Shown: positions 42,341 to 54,072 of the stretch, piece after piece
Numbering within the stretch: position 1 is the first letter of the stretch
Layout of the letters: every line of letters begins with the position of its first letter
Assembly (NCBI RefSeq): GCF_958298935.1
Contig: NC_084935.1
Span: 4,412,001-4,476,000, forward strand
Length of the DNA: 64,000 bases
DNA from: Phragmites australis
Taxonomy: Eukaryota > Streptophyta > Magnoliopsida > Poales > Poaceae
Direction: 5' to 3'
The notes under the pieces: model-generated
Database searches by the model: none
Told to the model about the DNA's origin: nothing
Seen by the model: the letters and a program-made list of their open reading frames with translations, nothing else
Translations under genes and position numbers: made by a program

Positions 42341-45300
42341 TGAAGCATCCCAGGTCATCCATGGTGCTTAAACCCTTTATTATACTAGTCTCTGAATCAG
42401 TTACTGGTAAATAAGAGTCTTACAATATGTGAAATCATAGTCATACAACAAAAGGAGTGGTGGAATAACTCCACCAAACTAATAAAACATATAACACTAA
42501 GCAACAATACACGAGCAAGAGAGTCCAAGACATCAGAGAGCACAACAGGAACATCATGATGAACACGCCACTCCACAAGCAACTCGAGTGCAGACGTGAC
42601 CAAGACTACTCGTTAGTCTCACCGTCGGCGTTGGTGAAAAACAGATCTTCCTTTGAAAACACAAGCAAGAATGAGTACAAACATACTCAGCGAGTCTAAA
42701 CCCTTGCCATACGGCAAGAGATATAAATACATGCACGTGATATAACAAGGATAAAGTTGTAAGGTTAACTTTTGTGGAAAAGTTGAGTTTACACATGCAA
42801 GGTTCATTTTATAAGGCGGTGTTTATGAAAACAACATACCAATACTATTAAGTAAAGGGGGGTTTTTAGCTATGGTGGAAGTTACCAGGGTCCAAGTTTT
42901 AATATTGCTGGACACTCCATTCGTAGCAACTCACGGCACCCTGCCGAACCTATTTTCCAAAAATGGGCACACTCTTCCCACTCACATTCCAAGGGTTCAC
43001 ACGCAACACATGCTAGTTGTTATGACCGAACCGTAGTTCTTCCATAACCATGGACACAACTATTCGAATAGTTTTACCTTTGCAGAGTGGTACACTTTAT
43101 TCACAAGCTGAGTTTGGCAATATACCACCATCGTGATAGTGCGACTCAACAAAGCCATTACCCACCCAAACATCATCTCACTAGCCTCCTACATGATCTA
43201 ACTAGGAGTTTCTGACCTTTAACTAGGCCTCTATCCAGGTCAACAAGTCTGCACCTACTTGCATCTGCTCCATGGCCTCCATTGCACACCTGCCTCCGGA
43301 CGACCAGTAGACTAGCTGGCGGGGTTTAGAGTAAGCTCTGCCACATACCGGGTTGAGTGGCTACACTGTAAAAACTAGGTAGGATGTCACATAAACTCGA
43401 TCCTTAATCGAGCCAAGGCAAATATCTTCACACTGAGCCTGCCACACAAGCAGCGCTCAAAACTCCCAAGGCATTCCCCATGGGAACCTTGATTTACCCC
43501 AGCTCTAACCAGTTCTCAGTTGATATCATTAACCAGTGGACATTCTCATCCCAACAACTCACACAACACTGAGCACCAGGTTTTACCAATTTCTTAAAAC
43601 TAATTGTGATTAAGCATGAAGTAACAATAACAATTACAGTCCTAAGCATACTAGTATCTTGGGATTCATCTTAGTGTAATCAATATTGCCGAGATGGATA
43701 TCTAGGGTTATCAAGATTTTATACAGGGTGATAACAATCAAGCTGACTAATCTACAATAGGACTTAGCTAGATCAACAATTCAAATTATGCCAATAAATA
43801 ATACTTCATGCAATTATTTGGTGGAAATCGGTTGTTACAGGTAGTGGTGATAAAACTGGGTATAATATAATCAACAAGGGAAACAGATTGAGACTTGCCT
43901 CTGCTCAAGTCCTCAAGAGGGTCTTGCTCGAAGTCCTGTGTTCCCGGCTCCTCCTCGAACTCTTTGGTCTCTAAAATGCTGGCACACAAACAACACAAAC
44001 ACAAATAAATACAAATAAAATATAAAATAAATTTGAAATAAATATAAAATTTGATGGAAAAAGGTAGGATTTTAATTTAGATGAATATTAGTGAAAGAAT
44101 CGCCGGAATCGGAGTTAAAACGGAGGAAATACAAGCTTCACAAGTTGGTCGGCAGATTAAACCAGGAAAAAGGAAAAGGGGAGAATATTCCGCTGGAGAA
44201 ATCAGATTTTGGGAAAAAGAGAAATTGTTGTGCACATGGGCTCAGCTTCTGTGTAGGGCTTCGATTACTGGGCTGACCTATGTGCCGAGGCGGCCCATTT
44301 CAGCCCAAGGGGAGGTGATGGCAGGGGACGACGGTGTCAGCACCCAGGCCTGCCTTTCGGGTTTACACAGAGAGAGGAGGGAGACAACGGTGGCTTAGGA
44401 TGACAGCGCTAGATGGGATCCGTGATGGGAGCTCGCCAGAGATCTCTTCGTCGGTGGATCCCGGCCTTGATTTGGGATGGGGAAAAGGCTCCTAGTGACT
44501 AGCTTGGCTCAACGGAGGTGATGTCGGGGCATGCCTTCGGCGGCGATGGTCGGAATAATGTCAATTGTAAGCCAGAGTTGGTGGCGGCGGCGATTGGCAC
44601 AGTTAACTATGAAGGGACGGTTTGGTTTGGGTCATTGGGCTCTAGGAGCACGCAGGGGTGCATAGAAGGCCTGCGAGGGCTCGGCTTAGCCGGCAAAGCT
44701 TCAACGGTGACCAGCAACGGCAATGGGGCACGACAACCAAGGTCACACAGTGGTGGCTCGAGAGAGGGGCAGAGGGGCTAGGGAGGTTGGAGGAGTCTGG
44801 TGGAGCTCGTCGTGAGGTCAATTTGACTGGCGGCGGCTCTGGCTGGTGGATCGACGACGGCTCCCGGCGGCGGAGAGGAAGAACAGCGGAGGAGGGAGGA
44901 AGGAAGGGAGTGGATCTTGCCTAGGGCTTGATTAAGAGGCGGCAAGGTGCGAAGGAGCTTGAGCTGGCCTTTATATAGGCGGAGTAGGTGGAGTTACCAT
45001 GTTGAAAGGTCGGGTTTTCCGGTAGACACACCGACGTGCGACGTGGCGAGGGCAGGATCGACGTCAATGGCGTTAGGTGGTGTGGTGTAGATGAGGCAAT
45101 TGGCATGAGCATGCGAGCGTAGAGAGAGAGAGAGAGGGGGGCGGTGGTTGGCTGTACGATGTGTGGCCTGCACGCACACATCACTGGTGCTAGGTAGCTT
45201 ACGCGCGCGCTGTGTGCAGGTCACCGGCACTGCGAGCGATGACCACACTGAGAGGGAGGTGTCAGGGTTGGCAAGGGTGGCACAACAAGTGGTAGGTGGC

Positions 45301-45641
45301 GGCAGAGGTGGTCGGCGCAGAGGGTCTAGCTGTCGGGCGTGCTAGGCGCAAGCGCGCGCTGCAGGAGGAGGAAGAAGGCGGTGACGGGATGGGCCAGACC
45401 GGTGCGTGGGAGAGAAAGGAGAGAGTGGGCTGGGAGAGGATGTTGGGCCAGAGGGAAAGGCCGACCAGGGAAGAAAAGAAAAAGAAAAGGGGGAGTAGGC
45501 TGGGTTGAGAGAAAAGAAAGAGAGAGGTGGATTGGGCTCAAGAAGAAAAGGGAATAAGTTTTAGACTTTTGGAATTGATTTGAGGATAGATTTGAACTGA
45601 ATTTTAAAATACGATTTTTGGCTAAAAATTTGGATGTTACA
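42341..45641 (-). mobile_element. Solo LTR (3.3 kb) inserted in array unit 1, TSD GAGAG
   Basis: The ends are TGAAGCATCC (left) and GGATGTTACA (right), that is TG...CA with imperfect inverted termini. A perfect 5-bp duplication GAGAG flanks it (42336-42340 and 45642-45646). The empty site is seen in units 2-5, where CCTAGGGG(G)AGAGA.AGAGA is continuous. There is no gag or pol. The right part (44280-45540) is GC-rich. The form TGTAACATCC...GGGATGCTTCA in minus orientation and the length fit large-LTR Ty3/Gypsy elements such as Tekay-type chromoviruses; that family call is inference. Confidence 0.8.
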
Positions 45642-46730
45642 GAGAGACAGAGAGAAACTTAAATCTTTTTTGTTTTTCTATTGACTTTATGATTAGATAT
45701 TCCCTACATGTCTAGTACGCTGCTGGTTATTGTAAGTTAAGGGAGTGAACATATATGAGGGGTTCATGAGGTTAACAATGGTCCAAAGTGGATGCATGTT
45801 CGGCTAAAGGATGAAGTCGACTTCGAGTAAGTTTAACATTGGAAATGTGTAGTGTTTCTACCAGTCCCAAAAGGTTTCTTGCAATTGTAATATGTATCTG
45901 GTGCAATTTTGTGCCCCAAATGGTGCTCGATCTCATCATCGTAGTATAACAATAGCGACAATGGTCCTCGTTTGGAACTTGAGAATTTTCTAGGCGCCAA
46001 ACTAAGTTCGTACCTAGAATTTTTCACGTCAAAACAATTGTAGGACTTGAACTTCACAGGATTCCCTTGAAACACTCTCGCATTTCAATAAACATGGGGC
46101 TTCTTCGAAACAAAGGGTGTGACCCATTCCGTTTAAGAAATGAAGTAGCATCCAGGTTCATTATAACGCAAAGCTCACAGTAGGCGCACTAACACAGCCC
46201 ATCATATCACTACCAAACTGACCAACGTAAGTCCAGATACTATATACACATCATAGCTCAAAATGTGCAAAAGTGTTTGTCCCAGGCTTCACTAGAATTC
46301 TTACATAGATTGCAGGAATACCACTAGTGCGGAGCTTTTCTTGTCAGCAACCTCATTTGGCACATTAGAAATTTTCAACTTTGCAGAAATTAAACAATTT
46401 TCAGGAAATTTCGGAACTGATTTTTTTTCAAGATGAGTGTAACTTCGCTGAGACTAACACAAGCCATGGCTTCTTCTACAACCATGTAATCAATCTTGTT
46501 GAGAATCTTGTATTTCTCATGATATTTTATTTTTATTATCAAGTTTCAAAGCAGTCACGTCTAAAATGTCTAGTTTTTACGACTTAATCAAGTGCAACCC
46601 CAGTCCCAGACAATTGAGCTGACTGCATCTAACCCTTGATTTCTTCAGCACTCCATCGTCATCTCAACTCCGGTAACGATATTTTTGGCCGAGCTGACGT
46701 GATGGGCGGGTGCGTGTTTTAGCAAGTTAG

Positions 46731-48923
46731 TATATGAAGTTGTATTAGTGATAGGGTAGAGTTTGTGTCAGATTGTTGTAAATTGGCTTGCTCATAAATA
46801 TGAGAAGACTATTATTGTAACCATTATGGCGACACAACGTCATGCTCGCAGGGAGTGTCGGCAGTTTTACCGGGACCCCAGGAAGCTGGTATTGCAAATG
46901 TGGGGATGAGCACCCGTAGTCATGACTTTGATATCATCTGTGATCTTGCATGTTTGTCTCAGTAGATCTATGTCATTGCATGGACTGATTTTCAAAAACA
47001 CCACCTCAATTTTTGCCTTCCATTTCTAATGTTAGTATTATTGACTATAAAGATATACACATTGGCACACCGCTATACATGCATATCACACTTGTACGCA
47101 TGCATGATGACACACTACTATACATGCATTTCAAACTTGTAGACATGCACACAGCTATATATGCATATCACATATGTACGCATGCGTGCTAGTACACCAC
47201 TATACATGCATTTCACACTTGTACACATGCTCACCGCTATATATGCATATCACACTTATACGTATGCTCGCTAGAACACTGCTATCACATTTGGACACAT
47301 GCACACCGCTATACATGCATATCACACTTCTACACATGCACCACTACCGTGCATTTAGACATTGTACAACTAAAAAAACTCATGTGCATGCATGTAAAAT
47401 AAGTTGAGCCTAAATGATCCTAATCCAGTCAACCTCCATGAGAGTATGATGGAGGACATGATGTTAGTCTCCTCCAAGGTGGATGACCCTAATGGCCACA
47501 AGATCGACGGCTTCTTGTACGAGTACCACAATGGCAAGGAGGTGCGCACGCATCGTGTGCGTCTAACATGGCAACTTCATGATGGTGGCAGTTACGCTCC
47601 TAACCTGCTTAGTCACAACGTGTGTCATCGAGCTCACTTCGTCGGTGTTCTTGTAGTCATGGAGGCTGGAGTGTACCTAGGGGGAGTGATATATAGAGAA
47701 ACTTAAACCTTTTTTTGTTTTCTATTGAGTTCATGATTAGCTATTATGTTAACTATTCCCTGCATGTCTAGTGTAGTGTTGGTTACTGTAAGAGAAAGGA
47801 GTGAACATATATGAGAGGATCATGAGGTTAACAATGGTCCAAAGTGGATGTAGGTTTGGTTAAAAGATGCAGTCAACTTCAAGTAAGTTTAACATTGGAA
47901 ATGCGTAGTGTTTCTACTGGTCCCAAAAGGTTTCTTGCAATTGTAATATGTAGCGGATGCAATTTCATGCCCCAAATGGTGCTTAATCTCATCGTCGTAG
48001 TACAACAGAAGTGGTAGTGGTCATTGTTTGGAACATGAGAATTTTCTAGGCATCAAACCTAATTTGGACCTAGAATTTTCCACGTCAAAATAGTTGTAGG
48101 ACTTGAACTTCGCAGGATTCCCTTGAAACTCTTGCATTTCAACAAATGTGGAGCTTTTCTTCGAAATAGAGGGTGTGACCCATTCCATTTAAGAAACAAA
48201 GTAGCATCCAGGTTCATTATATTGCAAAGCTCACAGTAGGCGCACTAATATTGCCCATCTTACCACTATCGAACTAACCAACGCAAGTCCAGATACTATA
48301 GCTCAAAATGAGAATTCTTACATACAATGTAGCAATACCACTAGCACAGAGCTTTTCTAGTCAGTAACCTCATTTAGAACATTAGAATTTTTTAACTCCT
48401 GCATGAATTAAACAATTCTCATGAAATTCCTTTGGAACTTATTTTTTTTAAGAGGAGTGTAACTTCACCGAGACTAACGCAAGCCATGGCCTCTTCTACA
48501 ACTGCGCAATCAATCCTGCTAAGAACCTTGCAGTGCGTGGGATATTTCATTTTCATTATCAAGTTTCTAAATAGTCACGTCTAAAATGTCTAGTTTTTAT
48601 GACCCATTAGGTGTAGTCTCAGTCCCATACATCTAAGGTGATAGCATCCAACCGTTTATTTCTTGAGCACACCATCATCATCTCAGCTCCAGTGGCGATA
48701 TTTTCGGCCGAGCTGACATGAAGGTCGAACGCGTGTTTCATCCAGGCATGCTCCTTCTTTCATATGTGCATCCATGTTGGATTGCTGGCGCAGTGGTGTT
48801 GTGTGCTCTAACGGCATCGATGGAGTACAGGTGCATAGCTACCATGCTCATCGCCTAAGTAGATTACATGAATGAGTTATGAGGTGTTACATAGCAACTA
48901 CAGTGTGCCGAGTACATGTCGAA
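46731..48923 (+). repeat. Array unit 2
   Basis: Same layout as unit 1 without the solo LTR; its 5' LTR-like stretch lacks the first ~35 bp. The length is 2.19 kb. The right flank (CAGGATTCCCTTGAAAC...GAGCTTTTCT) matches the ends of units 1, 3, 4 and 5. Confidence 0.8.
47429..47900 (+). pseudogene. NINJA C-terminal exon fragment plus 3' UTR, copy 2
   Basis: The exon part reads MMEDMMLVSSKVD then HKIDGFLYEYHNGKEVRTHR, with extra bases near GCACGCATC that shift the frame before VCLTW. The shared 25-nt deletion is present (AACTTCATGATGGTGGCAG). The 3' UTR runs to about 47900. Confidence 0.88.
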
Positions 48924-51107
48924 TATATTATGTATGAGTTTGGTTAAGTTAGTATTTGAAGTTGTATTAGCAGTAGGGTAGAGTTTGTGTCAAATACTTG
49001 TATTACCGCTTGCTCATAAATATGAGAGGGTCACTGTTGTAACCATTATGATGACATAACAATATTCTCATAGGGAGTGTCAGCGGTTTTGTCAGGACCC
49101 AGGCAGCCGATGTTGCAAATGTGGGTAGGATCGCCCGTAGTTATAACTCTGATGTTGTCTGTGATCTTGCATATTCGTCTCGGTAGATTTATGTCATTAT
49201 GTGTGCTGACTTTTTAAAACACGGCCTCAATTTTTGTCATCCATTTGGGCTGTTAGTACTATTGATTTTACAAACGCACAAGCTAGCACACCGCTATACA
49301 TATATTCACACTTGTATGCATGCATGCTGGCACACCTTTATACATGCATTTCACAATTGTACACATGCACACCGCTATATATATATATATACATATCAAA
49401 CTTGTAAAAATGCAAGCTAGCACACCGCTATATATGCATTTCACACTTGTACACATGCACACTGCTACATTGCTCGCTTGCACAATGCGATACATGCATA
49501 TCACACTTCTACACATGCACACCACCACCGTACATTTAGACATTGTACACCTAAAAATACTCATGTGCATGCATGTAAAATAAGTTGAGCCCAAATGACC
49601 CTAGTCCAGTCAACCTCCACAAGAGTATGATAGAGGATAAGCCGTTGGTCTCCTCGAAGGTGGACGGCCCCAACGGTCGAAAGATTGATGGCTTCCTATA
49701 CAGGTACCACAATGGTGAGGAGGTGTGAATTGTGTGTGTCTGCCATGACAACTTCTTGCTGGTGGCAGCGACATCCCCAACCTACTCTATCACATCGTCG
49801 TCCATCCCGCTTCGCCAGTGTTGTTGTAATCATGGACGTTGGAGTGTACCTAGGGGGAGAGACAAAGAGAAGCTTAAACCTGTTTTGTTTTATCTTGATT
49901 TTATGATTAGCTATTATGTTAGATATGTCCACATGTTCACTACAGTGCAGGTTACTCTAAGTTAAGCGTTTGAACAAATATGTGGGGTTCGTGAGGTTAA
50001 CAATGGTCAAAAGTGGATGTAAGTTCAGTTAAAAGATGTAGTCGACTTCAAGTTTAGCATTGGAAATGTGTAGTGTTTCTACCGGTCCCAAAAGATTTTT
50101 TGCGATTGTAATTTATAGCTGGTGCAATTTTTTGCCCCAAATGGTGCTCAATGTCATCATCATAGTACAACAGCAGTGACAGTGGCCTCGTTTGGAACTT
50201 GAGAATTTTCTAGGCATCAAACCAAGTTCGGAACTAGAATTTTCAACATCAAAACAATTGTAGGACTTGAACTTTGTAGGATTCCCTTGATACTCTTGCG
50301 TTTCAACAAGCATGGAGCTTTTCTTCAAAACAGAGGGTGTGATCCATTCCATTCTAGAAATGAAGTAGCATCCAGGTTCATTACAAAGCAAAGCTCACCG
50401 CAAGGCGCACTAACACTGCCCATCATACCATTACGAACTGACCAACGCGACTCCAGATACTATATACACATCACAGCTCAAAATATGTAAAAGAGTACGT
50501 CCCATGCTTCACTAGAATTCTTACATACAATGCAAGAATACCACTAGTGCGTAGCTTTTGTAGTCATCAACATCATTTGGAACATTAGAATCTTTCAACC
50601 CCTACATGAGTTAAACAATTTTCGTGAAATTCATTTGGAACTGAATTTTTTCAAGAGGAGTGTAACTTCACTGAGACTACCACAAGCAATGGCCTCTTCT
50701 ACAACTATGCAATTGATCCTATTGAGAATCTTGCTGTGCTCAGGATATTTCATTTTTATTATCAAGTTTCAAAATAGTCACATCTAAAATGTCTAGTTTT
50801 TATGACTAATCAAGTGGATTCCTGGTCCTAGACAGCTGAGGTGATAGCATACAACCCTTGATTTCTTGAGCACACCATCATCATCTGAGCTCCAGTGACA
50901 ATATTTTTGGCCAAGCTGACGCGAAGGTCGGACAAGTATTTTAGCAAGGCCTGCTCCGTCCTTCATATAGGCTGGACTACTGGTGTAGTGGTATTGTGTG
51001 CTCTGACGGCATTGGTGGAGGACAGGTGATAGCTGTCATGCTCATTGCCTAAGAAGATTACACGAATGAGTTAGGAGGTGTTATATACCAACCACAACGT
51101 ACGGAGT
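48924..51107 (+). repeat. Array unit 3
   Basis: 2.18 kb. It starts with an ATGTCGAATATATTATG string and contains the TACATGCAT/CACACTTGTACAC tandem block at 49290-49530. Confidence 0.8.
49610..50066 (+). pseudogene. NINJA C-terminal exon fragment plus 3' UTR, copy 3
   Basis: The reading [20 protein letters not shown] then [10 protein letters not shown] ends in a TGA within the conserved VCIVCVC stretch. The exact 25-nt deletion is clearest here: AACTTC-TTGCTGGTGGCAGC-GACATCCCC against the parent. Terminal CACATCGTCGTCCA is retained. It is non-functional as a TIFY/bZIP-binding domain. Confidence 0.88.
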
Positions 51108-52788
51108 AGTGTCGAATATTATGTACTAGTCCAGTTAAGTTAATATTTGAAGTTGTTTTAGCTGTAGTGTAGAGTTTGTGTTGGATTTTCGTAATCGGTC
51201 TTGCTCATAAATATAAGAGGATCGCTGTTGTAACCATTATGAGATCCCAGGTGACTGGTGTTGCAAATGTGGGAAGGAGCATCTATATTCATGCCTTTGA
51301 TGTCATCTATGATCTTGTATGTTCATCTCGTTAGTTGTATGTTGCTGCACGTGCTGATTTTCTAAAACACCACCTCAATTTTTGTCTTCTATTTTTACTG
51401 TTAGTATTACTGATTACAAAGATGCATACGTTGGTACACATGCACACGATAATATATGCATATCACACTTGTACACATGCATGCTAGCACACCGCTATAC
51501 ATTCATTTCACACTTTTACACATGCACACCGCTATATATGAATATCACACGTGTATGCATGCTCACTAGAACATGGCTATTACACTTGGACACATACACA
51601 CCGTGATACATGCATATCACACTTCAACACATGCACCACCACCGTGCATTTAGGCATTGTACAACCGAAAATAATCATGTGCATGCATGTAAAATAAGTT
51701 GAGCCTAAATGACTCTAGTGCAGTCGACCTCCACAAGAGTATGATGGAGGACATGCCGCTTGTCTCCTCCAAGGTGGACGGCCCCAATGGTCACAAGATC
51801 AATGGCTTCTTGTACAATGGCAAGGAGGTGCACATCGTTTGTGTGTGCTATAGCAACTTCACGACTGTGGCAATGACGTCCCTAAACCTCTCACTCGCAA
51901 CATCATCCAGCCCACTTCACTGGTGTTCTTGTAATCATGGGGGTTGTAGTGTACGTAGGGGAGAGACAGAGAAACTTAAACTTTTTTGTTTTCTATTGAG
52001 TTCATGATTAGCTATTATGTTAGCTATTCCTTGCATGTCCAGTGTAGTGCTAGTTATTGTAGGTTAAGGGAGTGAACATATATGAGGGGTTTGTGAGGTT
52101 AATAATGGTCCAAAGTGGATGTAGATTCGGTTAAAAGATGTAGTCGACTTTGAGTAAGGTTAACATTGGAAATGTGTAGTGTTTCTACTGGTCCCAAAAG
52201 GCTTCTTGCAATTGTAATATGTGGCTGGTGCAATTTTGTGCCCCAAATGGTGCTCAATCTCATTATCGTAGTACAACAGCAGTGATAGTGGTCCCTGTTT
52301 GGAATTGAGAATATTCTAGGCGTCAAACCAAGTTCTGACCTACAATAATTTTCCACGTCAAAACACTTGTTGGACTTGAACTTTGTAGGATTCCCTTGAA
52401 ATTCTTGCATTTCAACAAGCGTGGAGCTTTTCTTCAAAACAGAGGGTGTGACTCATTACTTTTAAGAAAAAAAGTAGCATCCAGGTTCATTACAACGCAA
52501 AGCTCACAGCAGGCGCACTAACGTACACTACCCATTATACCACTACCGAACTCACCAACGCAAGTTCAGATATTATATACACATCACAGCTCAAAATGCG
52601 CAAAAGAGTTTGTCCCAGGATTCACTAGAATTCTTACATACAATGTAGGAATACAACTAGTGCAGAGCTTTTCTAGTCAGCAACCTCGTTTGAAACTTTA
52701 GAATTTTCAACTCCTGCAGAAATTAAACAATTTTCGTGAAATTCCTTTGAAACTGAATTCTTACATAGCAACCACAGCGTGCGGAGTA
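51108..52788 (+). repeat. Array unit 4 (shortened to 1.68 kb)
   Basis: Same layout. The downstream part stops early: after GGAATTC the next unit begins near 52789, so about 500 bp are missing relative to the other units. Confidence 0.78.
51724..52170 (+). pseudogene. NINJA C-terminal exon fragment plus 3' UTR, copy 4
   Basis: The reading is [20 protein letters not shown] then NGFLYNGKEVHIVCVC. A 9-nt in-frame loss removes KYH, and the common 25-nt deletion follows (AACTTCACGACTGTGGCAA). Confidence 0.88.
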
Positions 52789-53458
52789 CTTGTCCAATAT
52801 TACTTACAAGTCTAGTTAAGTTAGTATTTTAGTGTAGAGTTTTTATCAGAATCTTGTCATCCATTTTTACCATAAATATGAGGGGATCATTGTTGTAACC
52901 ATTATGATAACACAACGACAAGCTCGTAGGGAGTGTTTGCGGGTCTACCAGGATCCTAGGCGACCGGTGTTGCAACTGTAGGAGGAGCATCCGTAGTCAT
53001 GACTTCGGTGTTATTTGTGATCTTGCATGTTCATCTCGGTAGATCTATGTCGTTGCGCAAGTTGTTTTTATAAAACATTGTCTCAATTTTTGACTTCCAC
53101 TTCTACTGTTAGTATTATTGATTATAAAGATGCACACGCCGACACACCGCTATACATGCATTTCACACTTGTATACATTCACACCACTATATATGCATAT
53201 TAAACTTGTACGCATGAATGATAGCACACCACTACACATGCATTTCACACTGTACACATGCACATCATTGTATATGTATATCACACTTGTACGCATGCTC
53301 GCTAGGACACCGCTATCACACTTGGACACATGCATACTGCTATACATGCATATCACACTTCTACACATGCACCACCACCATGCATTTAGACACTATACAA
53401 TTAAAAATACTCATGTGCATGCATGCAAAATAGTTGAATTTAAATGACCCTAGTTAAG

Positions 53459-53918
53459 TTGACCTCTACAAGAGTATGATGAAGGACATGCCATTGGTCT
53501 CATCCAAGGTGGACAGCCCCAATGGCCACAAGACTGATGGCTTCCTATACAAGTACCACAATGGCGAGGAGGTGTGCATCGTGTGTGTCTACCATGGAAA
53601 CTTCACGAAGGTGGCATCGATGTCCCTAACCTGCTTAGTCACAATGTCGTCGAACCCACTTCGCTGGTGTTCTTGTAATCATGGAGGTCGGAGTGTACCT
53701 AGGGGGAGAGATTGAGAAACTTAAACCTTTTTTGTTTTCTATTAAGTTAATAATTAGCTACCATGTTAGCTATTCCTTGCATGTCCAGTGCAGTGTTGGT
53801 TACTATAAGATATAAGGGAGTGAGCACATATGAGGGGTTCGTGTGGTTAACAATGGTCCAAAGTGGAAGTAGGTTCGGTTGAAAGATGAAGTTGACTTCG
53901 AGTAAGTTTAACATTGGA
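53459..53918 (+). pseudogene. NINJA C-terminal exon fragment plus 3' UTR, copy 5
   Basis: The reading is [20 protein letters not shown] then [20 protein letters not shown], the best preserved core after copy 1. The same 25-nt deletion shifts the frame after HGNF (AACTTCACGAAGGTGGCAT). Confidence 0.88.
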
Positions 53919-54072
53919 AATGTGTAGTGTTTCTACCTGTCCCAAAAGGTTTCTTGCAATTGTAAAATGTATCTAGTGCAATTTCGTGCCCCAAAAGGTG
54001 CTCGATCTCATCATCGTAGTATAACAACAGTGACAGTGGTCCTCGTTTGAAACTTGAGAATTTTCTAGGTGT

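Larger units (their letters stand above)
41125..46730 (+). repeat. Array unit 1 (2.3 kb plus a solo LTR insertion)
   Basis: Unit layout, shared by units 1-5: an LTR-like stretch starting TGTCGAATATTATG with TATA-like CATAAATA; a GTTGCAAAT...CTCGGTAGATCTATG block; a CACCGCTATACATGCAT / CACACTTGTACACATGC tandem block; AAGTTGAGCC; the NINJA exon fragment; its 3' UTR; then about 800 bp of unique-origin sequence (TGTAGTGTTTCTACC...). Unit 1 holds the longest (CA)n run (41893-41967). Its fragment is interrupted by a solo LTR. Confidence 0.8.

Noticed and set aside
43990..45560. Gene in the GC-rich part of the solo LTR
   Set aside because: Several overlapping frames of 60-105 codons on both strands, none with a recognisable domain; better explained as LTR sequence.
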